In this document: positions 1 to 8,090 of the stretch, piece by piece | Layout of the letters: each line of letters opens with the position of its first letter | Position numbering within the stretch: position 1 is the first letter of the stretch | NCBI GenBank assembly: GCA_902470835.1 | Contig: CABRHR010000011.1 | Location: 1 to 32,133 of the forward strand | Direction of reading: 5' to 3' | Length of the DNA: 32,133 nucleotides | Origin: an uncultured Collinsella sp. | Lineage (GTDB): Bacteria; Actinomycetota; Coriobacteriia; Coriobacteriales; Coriobacteriaceae | Position numbers and translations under genes: made by a program | Notes under the pieces: model-generated | The model's database searches: none | Told to the model about the DNA's origin: nothing | What the model saw: only the letters and a program-made list of their open reading frames with translations

Positions 1-2
1 GC

Positions 3-1301
3 TCCGAGCATCTCTTGGCTGCCGACACGCGCCGCAACGCCCGCAACCTACTCGCGAGCGCTAAGTTGCTCGCACTCGTCGTCATCGTCTCGCTCGCCAT
101 GGGCGTTGCCGCTTGGGCGTTTTTGGCCTCGTTGAATATCGCGACCGACTATCGCGAGCACCATGCGTGGGTCTACGCCTTGCTTCCCGTTGTGGGCGTT
201 GCCACCGCATGGGTGTACAAAAACCACGGTCTCGCCGCAAAGCGTGGCAACAACCTGGTCATCGACTCCGCTCTGGGCACACGCCTCATCCATATGCGCA
301 TGGCCGTCCTCACCTTCGTCTGCTCCACACTCACGCACCTAACGGGCGGATCGGCCGGTCGCGAGGGAGCCGCGGTGCAGATTGGCGGCACCATCGCCAG
401 CAACATCTCGAGCCTCGCCCACCTCAAAAAGCATGACCACCACGACCTCATGCTCGCCGGCATCTCATCGGCCTTTGGCGCCGTATTCGGTTCGCCCCTT
501 GCCGGAGCTTTCTTTGGCATGGAGATGTGCTTTATCGGCAAGATCGACTACACCGCGGGCATCTACTGCCTGGTCGCCTCGTTTACCGGCTACTTTACAT
601 CACTCGCCCTGGGCACCGAGTACGAAGCGAATGTCATCGCCAGCGTTCCCGGCATGACGCCGCGGACGGTTGCCATCGTTGTTATCAGCGCCATCATCTT
701 CGGTCTGACGGCACGACTCTTTGCCTGGTCGGTTCGAACCGTCAAGAGCCTGTACGGTCGCATTATCACCAATTACCTCGTTCGCGCGCTCGTGGGTGCG
801 CTCGTGGTGCTCGCGGCATACGCGATGCTCGACGCCTGGAAGTATGCCGGCCTTGCCACCTGGCTCTCGGGCGCCGGGTTCGCCGGCAACACCACCCTGG
901 CGGACGCAGCCATCAAGCTCGTGGTTACGGCCCTCACCCTGGGCGCCGGCTTCCAAGGCGGCGAGGTCACGCCCCTGTTTGGCATCGGTGCGGCGCTCGG
1001 CGGCTGGATCGGTTGCCTCGTCGGAATCGACCCCAGCTTTCTGGCGGCTCTCGGCATGCTCGGCGTGTTCTGTGCCGGCCTCAACGTGCCCATCACCACC
1101 TGCATGATGGCCATCGACCTGTTCCACGGCACGGCCGCCGGGTTCTTTGTCATCGTGGCCTTTATCAGCTACCTAACCGGCGGCCACCGCGGCGTGTACC
1201 CCGCCCAGCGCATCATCTCACCCAAGCGCCGTTCGCTTATTGTGGATGAGGGCGGTACGGTAGCGGATGCTATCGAGCGCCACAACGACCTGATAGAGTA
1301 A
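3..1301 (+). CDS. CLC-family chloride channel/transporter (5' end missing)
   Basis: This is an integral membrane protein of the CLC chloride channel or Cl-/H+ exchanger family. The frame is open to the left edge, so the true start lies outside the window; the first in-frame start-like codon is a TTG at base 15. Counting from it, the family motif GREG is at about residues 115-118 (SAGREGAAV), which keeps the gating glutamate. The third CLC motif appears as GGEVTPLFGIGAALGG near residues 315-330. Many hydrophobic helices fill the 428 visible residues, close to the usual length of bacterial CLC proteins without CBS domains, so little is probably missing. The classic first motif GSGIP is not visible; the equivalent stretch reads AAKRGNN, as in some divergent bacterial CLCs. 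It lies upstream of and in the same direction as the lipid kinase gene. The family is confident; channel versus exchanger cannot be decided. Confidence 0.88.
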   Translation, partial: SEHLLAADTRRNARNLLASAKLLALVVIVSLAMGVAAWAFLASLNIATDYREHHAWVYALLPVVGVATAWVYKNHGLAAKRGNNLVIDSALGTRLIHMRMAVLTFVCSTLTHLTGGSAGREGAAVQIGGTIASNISSLAHLKKHDHHDLMLAGISSAFGAVFGSPLAGAFFGMEMCFIGKIDYTAGIYCLVASFTGYFTSLALGTEYEANVIASVPGMTPRTVAIVVISAIIFGLTARLFAWSVRTVKSLYGRIITNYLVRALVGALVVLAAYAMLDAWKYAGLATWLSGAGFAGNTTLADAAIKLVVTALTLGAGFQGGEVTPLFGIGAALGGWIGCLVGIDPSFLAALGMLGVFCAGLNVPITTCMMAIDLFHGTAAGFFVIVAFISYLTGGHRGVYPAQRIISPKRRSLIVDEGGTVADAIERHNDLIE

Positions 1302-1388
1302 ACGTAAATATTCGCCGTGCAGCCACAATCGGGGGCAATTCGACCTGAACGCGACCGCACCGTCATGTCACACGCCGGGAGTCGCCCC

Positions 1389-2351
1389 ATGCACGCAACT
1401 GATTTTGGTCGCACGCTCATCATCGCCAACCCCGCCGCCCAGTCGGGTGCGGCGCGCGAAGTTGCCGAGCGCCTGCAGCGCTTTTTGGACATGACCGCGC
1501 GCTCATCCCAGTTTGATCTGGTGCTGACCGAGCGCATAGGACATGCCAAGGAACTTGCCGCACGGGCCCAGGGCTACCGCACGGTTATCGCACTCGGCGG
1601 CGACGGAGTGATCCACGAGGTCGTCAATGGACTCATGACGCAGGATGAGGCGGTCCGTCCCGCCCTTGCCGTTCTACCCGTAGGCTCCGGCAACGATTTT
1701 GCCCAGACCCTCGGTATCGACGATTTCTCCGGAAAGGATTTTGGCGCGCTGCTCACCTGCGAGCTGCAGCGTCAGGACATCGGGCGCATTCGCTCATGGA
1801 GCCCTGCGAGCGGCAACGGCGAGGCGATCGTCGAGTATTACGACCAGACGCTTTCGGTCGGCATCGATGCCGCCATCGGCCTTGGCACCACCGAGCTGCG
1901 CAAAAAGACGGGCCTCACTGGCGCTCCACTCTACACCCTATCGGGACTTGAGCAGTTTGGCCTGCGCTACCGCAACTACCCCATGACCATCAGTTTTGAT
2001 GGCGCGCCGGCCGAGCGCGTGAGGGCAATCATCATGGCGATCCAGCTGGGACCCACCTATGGTTCGGGCTATCGCATCTGTCCCGATGCCGACCCGTGCG
2101 ACGGCATCCTCGACGTTTGCTACGCCTGCGGCCCCGTCCCCCGCGCGGTCGCGCTTCCCATGTTCCTTTCGGCCAAAGATGGCCACCATACCAAGCTGCC
2201 ACCGGTTCGCATGCGCCGCTGTCGCCATGCCGAGCTTACCTTTGAGGGGCCCGACTACCCCATCCAGGCCGACGGCGAGCCCGTCGTCGCCTCGCGCATC
2301 GAGGTCGACGTCCTGGCAGCCGCCCTCCAAGTCTGGCACCCAACCCGCTAA
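1389..2351 (+). CDS. Diacylglycerol/lipid kinase family protein (DagK/YegS/LCB5 type)
   Basis: This is a soluble lipid kinase of the diacylglycerol kinase catalytic family, which phosphorylates diacylglycerol or a related lipid using ATP. Evidence is the N-terminal NPAAQSG phosphate-binding loop (residues 14-20), the signature GGDGVIHEVVNG at residues 70-81 and LPVGSGNDFAQ shortly after. At 320 residues the length is normal. I chose the ATG at 1389 because GGGAG lies 7 bases upstream and the protein starts just before the first beta strand; in-frame GTG (1317) and ATG (1365) starts would add 24 or 8 residues without family character. It begins about 90 bases after the CLC gene and could be cotranscribed with it. 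The exact lipid substrate is unknown. Confidence 0.88.
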   Translation: MHATDFGRTLIIANPAAQSGAAREVAERLQRFLDMTARSSQFDLVLTERIGHAKELAARAQGYRTVIALGGDGVIHEVVNGLMTQDEAVRPALAVLPVGSGNDFAQTLGIDDFSGKDFGALLTCELQRQDIGRIRSWSPASGNGEAIVEYYDQTLSVGIDAAIGLGTTELRKKTGLTGAPLYTLSGLEQFGLRYRNYPMTISFDGAPAERVRAIIMAIQLGPTYGSGYRICPDADPCDGILDVCYACGPVPRAVALPMFLSAKDGHHTKLPPVRMRRCRHAELTFEGPDYPIQADGEPVVASRIEVDVLAAALQVWHPTR

Positions 2352-2359
2352 CCCCACCT

Positions 2360-2428
2360 AAGTTGCGGTGAAATAGGGACTGTTTATGCAGCTAAAGCCG
2401 CAAAACAGTCCCTATTTCACCGCAACTT
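2360..2428. repeat. Perfect 26-bp inverted repeat between convergent genes (GTTGCGGTGAAATA element, copy 1)
   Basis: The arms at 2360-2385 and 2403-2428 are exact reverse complements around a 17-base loop. The outer arm sequence AGTTGCGGTGAAATA returns in a second inverted repeat at 23371-23437. The element lies between the stop codons of two convergent genes, so it may end transcription from either side, but no run of T follows either arm. Confidence 0.85.
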
Positions 2429-2438
2429 ATTGAGAAGA

Positions 2439-2819
2439 TCATTCCTCCCCGTCCGGCTTGCGACGGTTGGCCTTTTTAATCGCGTTGAAGTGCTTGTCGT
2501 TGAGCCTACGCTGGCGCGATCGTTGTGGCACTTTGGTCTTGACACGACGGCGCGGTGGACGGCCACGACGCTCAAGCTCTGCCCTCAGCTTACGCAGACA
2601 GCAGCTGCGATTCTGAAACTGACTGCGGCTCTCACGCGCCGTCACGACAATCCCCGTGGGCCCATGCTTCATGCGCACCGCCGAGTCCGTCGTGTTCACG
2701 CCCTGTCCGCCCGGACCCGTCGCGCGAAACACCTGCACCTCGCAATCGCGTGCCAGCTCCTCGACCGACATCTCGGCATAGCGCGCATACTCGCGCCATC
2801 CCATCTTGTTCTCATCCAT
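2439..2819 (-). CDS. GGQ-motif peptide chain release factor-like rescue protein
   Basis: This is a 126-residue single-domain class I release-factor homologue, expected to hydrolyse peptidyl-tRNA on stalled ribosomes, like ArfB/YaeJ or mitochondrial C12orf65. The catalytic GGQ sits at residues 37-39 in TGPGGQGVNTTDSAVRM, followed by GPTGIVV, a typical RF-1 domain pattern. No stop-codon recognition domain is present. The C-terminal third is rich in arginine and lysine (RRRVKTK, RQRR, KKANRR), like the basic tail that enters the mRNA channel in ArfB. I chose the ATG at 2819 because GGAGG lies 7 bases upstream; the ATG 18 bases earlier has no such site. The rescue role is inferred from the family. 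Confidence 0.82.
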   Translation of the reverse strand: MDENKMGWREYARYAEMSVEELARDCEVQVFRATGPGGQGVNTTDSAVRMKHGPTGIVVTARESRSQFQNRSCCLRKLRAELERRGRPPRRRVKTKVPQRSRQRRLNDKHFNAIKKANRRKPDGEE

Positions 2820-2839
2820 ATCAACACCTCCCCTCATAC

Positions 2840-2875
2840 AAAAAAATGTGACAAAGGGAAAGCCCCTTTGTCACA
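2840..2875 (-). terminator. Intrinsic terminator of xpt
   Basis: A perfect 12-bp stem (2847-2858 with 2864-2875) and a 5-base loop are followed on the minus strand by seven T. It lies 29 bases after the xpt stop and just upstream of the rescue-factor gene, so it separates the two. Confidence 0.88.
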
Positions 2876-2903
2876 TCGCATACCAATCGCTTATGTCGCG
2901 CGC

Positions 2904-3482
2904 CTAGGCGAACGTGATCTCGCCGTTCTCGCAGTCCATATCGGCGATGCGGGCTAGGCTCTCAACGCGGAAGCCGCGCTCGCGGAGCTTATCGCCACCG
3001 CCCTGGAAGCCCTTCTCCACCGCAATGCCAATGCCGGATACCTCGGCACCTGCGGCCTCGCAGATCTTGATAAGACCCTCGAGCGCGCAACCGTTGGCCA
3101 AAAAGTCGTCGATAATCAGGACCTTGTCGCCCTCGGACAGGAAGCGCTTACCCACGATAACCGGGTACTCCTTCTGCTTGGTAAAGGAGTAAATGGTCGT
3201 GGCATACTGCTCGCCGTCAAGGTTGATGGACTGTGCCTTCTTGGCAAAGACCACCGGGACGCCGCCAAAATGCTGAGCCGCGATGCAGGCCATACCAATA
3301 CCCGAAGCCTCGATCGTCAGGATCTTGTTGATCTCGACACCCTCGAACAGACGGGCCCACTCGGCACCCATGTGGTCGAACAGCTCAACGTCGCACTGGT
3401 GGTTGAGGAAGGCATCAACCTTAAGGACGTTACCGGCCTTTACGATGCCGTCATGGCGAATACGATCCTCAAGCTCCTGCAT
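2904..3482 (-). CDS. xpt: Xanthine phosphoribosyltransferase
   Basis: This cytoplasmic purine salvage enzyme joins xanthine to PRPP to make XMP. The 192-residue length is that of the Xpt family. The PRPP-binding loop is VLIIDDFLANGCA (about residues 122-134), and other family landmarks are FLNHQCDVELFDHMG near the N-terminus and ASGIGMACIAAQHFGG. The ATG at 3482 has AAGGGG 8 bases upstream. It is monocistronic, with a terminator just downstream. In many Firmicutes xpt is under a purine riboswitch; I looked for one in the roughly 150 bases upstream and did not recognise it. Confidence 0.93.
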   Translation of the reverse strand: MQELEDRIRHDGIVKAGNVLKVDAFLNHQCDVELFDHMGAEWARLFEGVEINKILTIEASGIGMACIAAQHFGGVPVVFAKKAQSINLDGEQYATTIYSFTKQKEYPVIVGKRFLSEGDKVLIIDDFLANGCALEGLIKICEAAGAEVSGIGIAVEKGFQGGGDKLRERGFRVESLARIADMDCENGEITFA

Positions 3483-3642
3483 GGCGCAACCCCTTCTCGC
3501 GGCAACGATACCGCGCGATTAATAAACGTTGTTCGATAGTCTACCACGGACCGACCCCCGCCCGCCCCACAAGCCGCATCGCACCATAAAGCTGCAAGAC
3601 CAGTAGATAGGCCCGATTCGTGGCAGACAGCCTTCCAGCACG

Positions 3643-4947
3643 CTAATGCCGGGTGCGCGTCCTCACCAAACGTACCAATGTGAGCGCAAAGCCCACGGTA
3701 GCAACGGCCATCAGCACGTAGAATACCAAACGGAAGCCAAAGAGGAACACGTCCGGACGACCCGCCGCATAGCTCGTGACCGTCTTGCCCATCGCCGCGC
3801 TCGTCTGTCCATACAGGATGCGCGACGCCGCCGTAATACCCAGCGCTATGCCCGCATAGCGCGCCAAGCTGCTCAAGCTGCCCGCAAAGCCAAGCGCCTC
3901 ACGCGGAGCCGAACCCATATACAGCGAATTATTGGGACTCTGGAAGATCGACGTGCCGCACGACATAAACGCGACGCAGCACACAATCATCAAGATGGAA
4001 GAGTGCTCGTCAAGCGTGCTCACCGCAAAGAGACCGCACACGTACACGCCCAGGCCAACGGCCGTGGGCGCTTCACAACCAACACGGTCGGACACCGAGC
4101 CCGAAAGCGGGCCCACAAAGGCATTCACGACCGGCATCGCCAAAAACAACAGGCCGGAGATATCGGAGCTAAAGCCGTGGGCATCCTGAAAGTAGAACGG
4201 CAGCACAAACTCGGAGGCACCGATACCCACGAATACGATAAGCATGCAAGCCAGGTTAATAGTGAAAGCCGAGCTCGCAAAGCAGCGACGCGCCGCCTCT
4301 GTCAACGGCATAGGGCGTTCGCCAGCCTCCGGCTTCACATGCGGCAGCGTATAGAGCCCCACGATAAACGAGATTACGCCAATGGGCAGATTGATAAGGA
4401 AGATGCTCTCCCAGGGAAAGCTCGCCACCAGCACGCCGCCGAGCACGGGGCCGCACATCATGCCAAGAGCCACAAAGGTCGCCAGAATGCCCATGGCACG
4501 GCCGCGCTCACGCGCCGGAAACGACTCGGTGATGATGCCCATATTGTTGGCCATCGCGGCGGCACAGCCAATGCCCTGCACGAAACGCGCCAAGATAAGC
4601 ACCTCGAGCGAAGCCGAAAGCCCGCAAAGCAACGAGCCACCCGTAAAGACGATTACACCAAGCTGGAACACATTCACCTTGCCGCGCACATCGCCCAAGC
4701 GGCCAAACGGCAGCATGGCGACGCACGTCGCGAGCAGATACACCGAGCTCACGAGCTGAATGCGGTCGAGACCCACCCCCAGCTCCTTTTGCATCACTGG
4801 GAGCGCCACCGTCACGATGCTCGCATCCAGACACGCCATAAAGGTCATGACGAGCACGGTGAACAGAATCGCCCATTTATTCTTACCGTGGGTGTCGCCC
4901 TCTAGGGCAATGTGTTCGCGGCGCAGCTGCTCGGCAGTTTTCTCCAT
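3643..4947 (-). CDS. MFS transporter, DHA2-like multidrug efflux type
   Basis: This is a polytopic inner-membrane transporter of the major facilitator superfamily, probably a proton-driven drug or metabolite exporter. It has 434 residues and about 12-14 hydrophobic helices. Motif D1 appears as LDASIVTVALPVM in the first helix, motif A as GRLGDVRGKV, and the antiporter motif C as LGMMCGPVLGG in helix 5, which favours export. A short hydrophilic cytoplasmic N-terminus precedes helix 1. The ATG at 4947 was chosen because AAAGGA lies 5 bases upstream; the earlier in-frame ATG at 4974 lies inside the terminator of the upstream gene. The substrate cannot be told from sequence. Confidence 0.85.
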   Translation of the reverse strand: MEKTAEQLRREHIALEGDTHGKNKWAILFTVLVMTFMACLDASIVTVALPVMQKELGVGLDRIQLVSSVYLLATCVAMLPFGRLGDVRGKVNVFQLGVIVFTGGSLLCGLSASLEVLILARFVQGIGCAAAMANNMGIITESFPARERGRAMGILATFVALGMMCGPVLGGVLVASFPWESIFLINLPIGVISFIVGLYTLPHVKPEAGERPMPLTEAARRCFASSAFTINLACMLIVFVGIGASEFVLPFYFQDAHGFSSDISGLLFLAMPVVNAFVGPLSGSVSDRVGCEAPTAVGLGVYVCGLFAVSTLDEHSSILMIVCCVAFMSCGTSIFQSPNNSLYMGSAPREALGFAGSLSSLARYAGIALGITAASRILYGQTSAAMGKTVTSYAAGRPDVFLFGFRLVFYVLMAVATVGFALTLVRLVRTRTRH

Positions 4948-4972
4948 GTATATCCTTTCTATCGTGCAACGC

Positions 4973-5019
4973 AAAAACGGGACCCCAATCGCCTACAAAC
5001 GGACACGATCGGGGTCCCG
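4973..5019 (-). terminator. Intrinsic terminator of the O-acetylhomoserine sulfhydrylase gene
   Basis: Arms 4978-4991 and 5006-5019 (CGGGACCCC with GGGGTCCCG at the base) pair over 14 positions with one mismatch or wobble and are followed on the minus strand by TTTTTG. It ends only about 25 bases before the MFS start, so the MFS promoter must overlap it or depend on read-through. Confidence 0.85.
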
Positions 5020-5088
5020 CCTACGGAATCGGAACTATGAGGACGTCGTCAGCCGAAAAGCCGTCCCACGCCTCGCACGCACGCTAGC

Positions 5089-6372
5089 CTAGCACTGCTC
5101 GAGCGCCTGCTCAAGGTCGGCAATCAGATCGGCCGTGTCCTCAAGGCCGCACGACAGGCGCACCATGTCGGCGGAGATGCCGCAGGCGATGAGCTCCTCG
5201 TCGTTCATCTGGCGATGAGTGGCGTTTGCCGGGTGCAGGCAGCAGGTGCGGGCATCGGCCACGTGCGTGGCAATCTGGGCGAGCTTAAGACTCTTCATAA
5301 AGGTCTCGGCCGCCGCGCGACCACCGTTAAAGCCAAAGCTCACAACGCCGCAGGTACCGTTGGGCATGTACTTCTGAGCCATGTCATAGTACTTATCGCC
5401 CTCCAGGCCCGGATAGCTCACGAAGCGTACCTTGGGATGGCTCTGCAGGAACTTGGCAACGGCCAGGCCGTTCTCGCAATGACGCGGCATGCGCACATGA
5501 AGGCTCTCGAGCGAGCTGTTCAGGAAGAAGGCCGCCTGAGGGTTCTGCATGGGGCCGAGGTCACGCATGAGCTGCGCGGTTGCCTTGGTAATGAAGGCAC
5601 CCTCGCGACCGAACTTCTCGGCATAGGTCACGCCGTGATAGCTCTCGTCGGGCGTGGTGAGACCCGGGAACTTGTCCGCATGGGCCATCCAGTCAAACTG
5701 GCCGTGATCGACGATCACGCCACCCAGGTAGGCCGCATGGCCATCCATGTACTTAGTGGTGGAGTGCGTAACGATATCGGCGCCCCACTCAAAGGGACGG
5801 CACATCACGGGCGTCGGGAAGGTGTTGTCGACCATCAGCGGTACGCCGTGGTCGTGCGCGGCCTTGGCAAAGCGCTCAATATCGAGCACGGCAAGGGCGG
5901 GGTTGGCGATCGTCTCGCCAAAGACGAGCTTAGTATTGGGCTCAAAAGCTGCCTCGAGCTCCTCGTCGGTGCAGTCGGGGGCAACGAACGTGCAGGTCAA
6001 GCCCATACGACCCATGGTATGGGCAAGCAGGTTGTAGGTACCGCCGTAGATGGCAGAGCTTGCGACCACGTGATCGCCGGCACCGGCCACGTTAAAAATC
6101 GCGAGGAAGTTCGCAGCCATGCCCGAGCTCGTGAGCATCGCAGCGGTACCGCCCTCCATCTCGCAGATCTTGGCAGCAACCAAATCGCACGTGGGGTTCT
6201 GCAGACGGCTGTAGAAATAGCCCGACTCCTCTAGGTCAAACAGCTTGCCCATGTGCTCCGACGTGTCGTACTTCCACGTGGTGGACTGGTAGATGGGCAC
6301 CTGGCGCGGCTCCGCATCTCCCGGGTGATAGCCGCCCTGAACACATGTGGTACCGATGGTCTGCTCGTTCAT
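5089..6372 (-). CDS. metY: O-acetylhomoserine sulfhydrylase-type PLP enzyme
   Basis: This is a cytoplasmic PLP-dependent enzyme of the Cys/Met metabolism family, most like O-acetylhomoserine aminocarboxypropyltransferase, which makes homocysteine from O-acetylhomoserine and sulfide. It has 427 residues. The PLP lysine is K207 in THSTTKYMDGHA; other landmarks are YSRLQNPT (residues 54-61), TSSGMAA (81-87) and VDNTFPTP (181-188). The ATG at 6372 has AAGGGAG at good spacing. It is a single gene with its own terminator. Methionine gamma-lyase and cystathionine gamma-synthase share the fold; the HSTTKYMDGH context and length favour MetY. I saw no SAM riboswitch or T-box in the leader. Confidence 0.87.
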   Translation of the reverse strand: MNEQTIGTTCVQGGYHPGDAEPRQVPIYQSTTWKYDTSEHMGKLFDLEESGYFYSRLQNPTCDLVAAKICEMEGGTAAMLTSSGMAANFLAIFNVAGAGDHVVASSAIYGGTYNLLAHTMGRMGLTCTFVAPDCTDEELEAAFEPNTKLVFGETIANPALAVLDIERFAKAAHDHGVPLMVDNTFPTPVMCRPFEWGADIVTHSTTKYMDGHAAYLGGVIVDHGQFDWMAHADKFPGLTTPDESYHGVTYAEKFGREGAFITKATAQLMRDLGPMQNPQAAFFLNSSLESLHVRMPRHCENGLAVAKFLQSHPKVRFVSYPGLEGDKYYDMAQKYMPNGTCGVVSFGFNGGRAAAETFMKSLKLAQIATHVADARTCCLHPANATHRQMNDEELIACGISADMVRLSCGLEDTADLIADLEQALEQC

Positions 6373-6603
6373 ATCTAGCTCCCTTGCCTGGGTTTTAGTT
6401 TTATTCGGTTCACGATACCGCTACCGCACACCCCTCTCAACCCATCCCCAAGGTAGGTTGTGGAACAAACTGATCCGGGGTATTCATCTCAAGCCTTGGG
6501 CATTTGTTCGATAGATAAAAATGAGGCATAGATGGAGCTCTCGATGATTACATGCACCGTCACGGGTACCATAGGCGGGTACACCGTGACCAAGGAGACA
6601 ACG

Positions 6604-7050
6604 ATGAAGCAAATCGATACGGCCCAGCTCGACATCAACGCCTGTCAGGCTCAGGCTGCCGAATACCACGCCCGCGGCTTTAACTGCGCCCAGGCCGTCG
6701 CCTGCACGCTCGCGCCCGCCGTCGGACTCGACCCCCAGGTCGCCTTTACCCTCACCGAGGGCTTTGGCGCCGGCATGGGCGGCATGACCGAAACCTGTGG
6801 CGCCATCTCGGGCGCCGTGGCCATCATGGGCTTTGTAATGAGCGACGGCATGGAAAACCCAAAGACCAAGGGCCAGACCTACAAGCTGTCGCGCGAGATC
6901 GCCAAGCGTTTTGGCGAGAAGAACACGACGACCGTCTGCGGCACGCTCAAGGGCATCGGGTCGGATAAGGGTCCGCTCCGCAGCTGCCCCGGTTGCATCG
7001 ACGATGCCGTCGAGATCGCCTGCGATGTGCTAAAGCAGCTCGCCGAGTAA
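6604..7050 (+). CDS. C_GCAxxG_C_C family redox protein
   Basis: This is a small cysteine-rich cytoplasmic protein of the C_GCAxxG_C_C family, thought to be redox-active or metal-binding and common in anaerobes; the biochemical role is not established. In the 148-residue form the signature cysteines are C28 (FNCAQAV), C65 in CGAISG, C112 (VCGTLKG) and C128/C131 (RSCPGC). I chose the ATG at 6604 because AAGGAG lies 6 bases upstream. An in-frame ATG at 6532 with GAGG upstream would add 24 residues without family character. Between the two starts, 6559-6590 can fold into a hairpin (GTCACGG with CCGTGAC) directly before the ribosome site. It is divergent from metY and shares its upstream region. 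Confidence 0.8.
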   Translation: MKQIDTAQLDINACQAQAAEYHARGFNCAQAVACTLAPAVGLDPQVAFTLTEGFGAGMGGMTETCGAISGAVAIMGFVMSDGMENPKTKGQTYKLSREIAKRFGEKNTTTVCGTLKGIGSDKGPLRSCPGCIDDAVEIACDVLKQLAE

Positions 7051-7061
7051 ACGGCAGCAAC

Positions 7062-7113
7062 ATAAAACGACGGCCGGCGCGCTTGGGATCCTTCCAAAAG
7101 CACGCCGGCCGTC
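7062..7113 (-). terminator. Terminator of the YigZ-family gene, possibly bidirectional
   Basis: A perfect 11-bp GC stem (GACGGCCGGCG at 7069-7079 with CGCCGGCCGTC at 7103-7113) is followed on the minus strand by GTTTTATG. It sits between two convergent genes and could also stop the plus-strand redox gene, although no T run follows on that strand. Confidence 0.75.
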
Positions 7114-7117
7114 GCCG

Positions 7118-7756
7118 TCAGAACTCGGCAAATTCGGGAGCGCCGACCTCGATCTCCTCGCGTCCCGCCATAAGCTCGCGCATCTTGGCGCAAAATGGCT
7201 CCTGCTCCCCCGCCTTAAACACCAAGTGAAGTGTAACGGTATCCGCGTAATCGGTATCCGAAACCTTGGCACCCGAATCCTGCGCCAAGCGAAGCACCTG
7301 CTCATACTGTGGATAGGCCACATACACGTCAACCGGCACGACGCTTGTCATCTCGACGATCTGCCCGGCCTCCTGAGCCGCGGCCACCGCCGCCTGCGTC
7401 GCCGCGGTATAGGCGCGCACCAAGCCACCAGGCCCCAACAGCGTGCCACCAAAATAGCGCGTCACTACGCAGCAAACATTTTTGAGCCCCGCGCCACGCA
7501 GCACCTCGAGCGTCGGCATACCGCTCGTGCGGCTCGGCTCACCATCATCGCTCTGGCGCTCGCGTCCATCGACCAAAATCCACGCGGGAACATTGTGTCG
7601 AGCGTCGTAATGACGCTTGCGAACCATCTCGATAAAGGCATTCGCCTCATCCTCGGACTCAATATGGACCAGCTGGGCAATAAACCGGCTCTTGCGGTCC
7701 ACAAACTCGCCCGAAGCCTCAATATTCGATTGCAGAGTAAAATAGCTGTCCAACAA
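7118..7756 (-). CDS. yigZ: YigZ/IMPACT family protein
   Basis: This is a cytoplasmic protein of the UPF0029/IMPACT family (E. coli YigZ, B. subtilis YvyE). Its cellular role is not firmly known; the eukaryotic IMPACT relative regulates translation through GCN1. At 212 residues the length is typical. Family marks are KSRFIAQ near residue 22, the loop RQSDDGEPSRTSGMPTLEVL and VVTRYFGGTLLGPGGLVRAY in the middle, followed by the small C-terminal ferredoxin-like domain. There is no ATG; two adjacent TTG codons occur, at 7756 and 7753. GAGGGG lies 2 bases before the first and 5 before the second, so 7753 may be the real start. Confidence 0.85.
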   Translation of the reverse strand: MLDSYFTLQSNIEASGEFVDRKSRFIAQLVHIESEDEANAFIEMVRKRHYDARHNVPAWILVDGRERQSDDGEPSRTSGMPTLEVLRGAGLKNVCCVVTRYFGGTLLGPGGLVRAYTAATQAAVAAAQEAGQIVEMTSVVPVDVYVAYPQYEQVLRLAQDSGAKVSDTDYADTVTLHLVFKAGEQEPFCAKMRELMAGREEIEVGAPEFAEF

Positions 7757-7868
7757 AGCCCCTCAACAACAAGCAAAGCAACAAACAGCCTCAATAATAC
7801 GGCAAAGACAGCACCGTTGCCCTCGCCAACAAGAGCGGAAACGCCAATGATGCCGTCACCAACAGCGA

Positions 7869-7966
7869 GACGGCGTCAGCTGAGTCGATTTGGCCCGAAA
7901 GAGGAGGGAGCACGCCTTATGGCGGCGACCGACGAATGAGCGCCAAATCGGCCAGCTGACGCCGTC
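7869..7966. repeat. Nested-hairpin intergenic element, diverged relative (copy 0)
   Basis: Long arms 7869-7894 and 7942-7966 pair over 14 bp, a 3/2-base bulge and 9 bp more. The interior carries GAAAGAGGAGGG and an apical CGCC-TTAT-GGCG hairpin, resembling the interior of the neighbouring copy at 7971-8075. The left flank AGCGAGA also matches. The two stand in tandem a few bases apart. Membership of the same family is likely but not certain. Confidence 0.6.
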
Positions 7967-7970
7967 GAAA

Positions 7971-8075
7971 GCGAGAACCCGTCAGCGCGAGCAAGGTGCC
8001 TTGAAAGACGAGGGCATTGACCTTATGGTCATGCCCGAAGGCTTGAAAGGCAGATTGCCGCGCTGACGGGTTCGC
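7971..8075. repeat. Nested-hairpin intergenic element (copy 1)
   Basis: The outer stem pairs 7971-7989 with 8059-8075 (AACCCGTCAGCGCG arm). Inside it GCAA pairs with TTGC and TGCCTT with AAGGCA across a 2x2 internal loop. After conserved GAAAGA/TTGA internal loops comes an apical stem, GGGCAT-T-GACC with GGTC-ATGCCC, closed by TTAT. Copy 2 at 11064-11167 shares the core almost base for base but has a different outer stem. This copy begins 15 bases after the 3' end of RNase P RNA on the minus strand and lies upstream of yigZ. Confidence 0.85.
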
Positions 8076-8090
8076 AGCGTCAACAAAGTG

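Noticed and set aside
1..20. 15-base match CCGAGCATCTCTTGG shared with 27678-27692
   Set aside because: It falls in unrelated coding frames (CLC N-terminus and SGNH C-terminus) and one such match is expected by chance in 32 kb.
3483..3640. Purine riboswitch upstream of xpt
   Set aside because: I looked for the purine aptamer loops and terminator on the minus strand and did not see them.
6373..6531. SAM riboswitch or T-box upstream of metY
   Set aside because: No GGGTGGNACCGCG-like T-box sequence or SAM-I core was visible.
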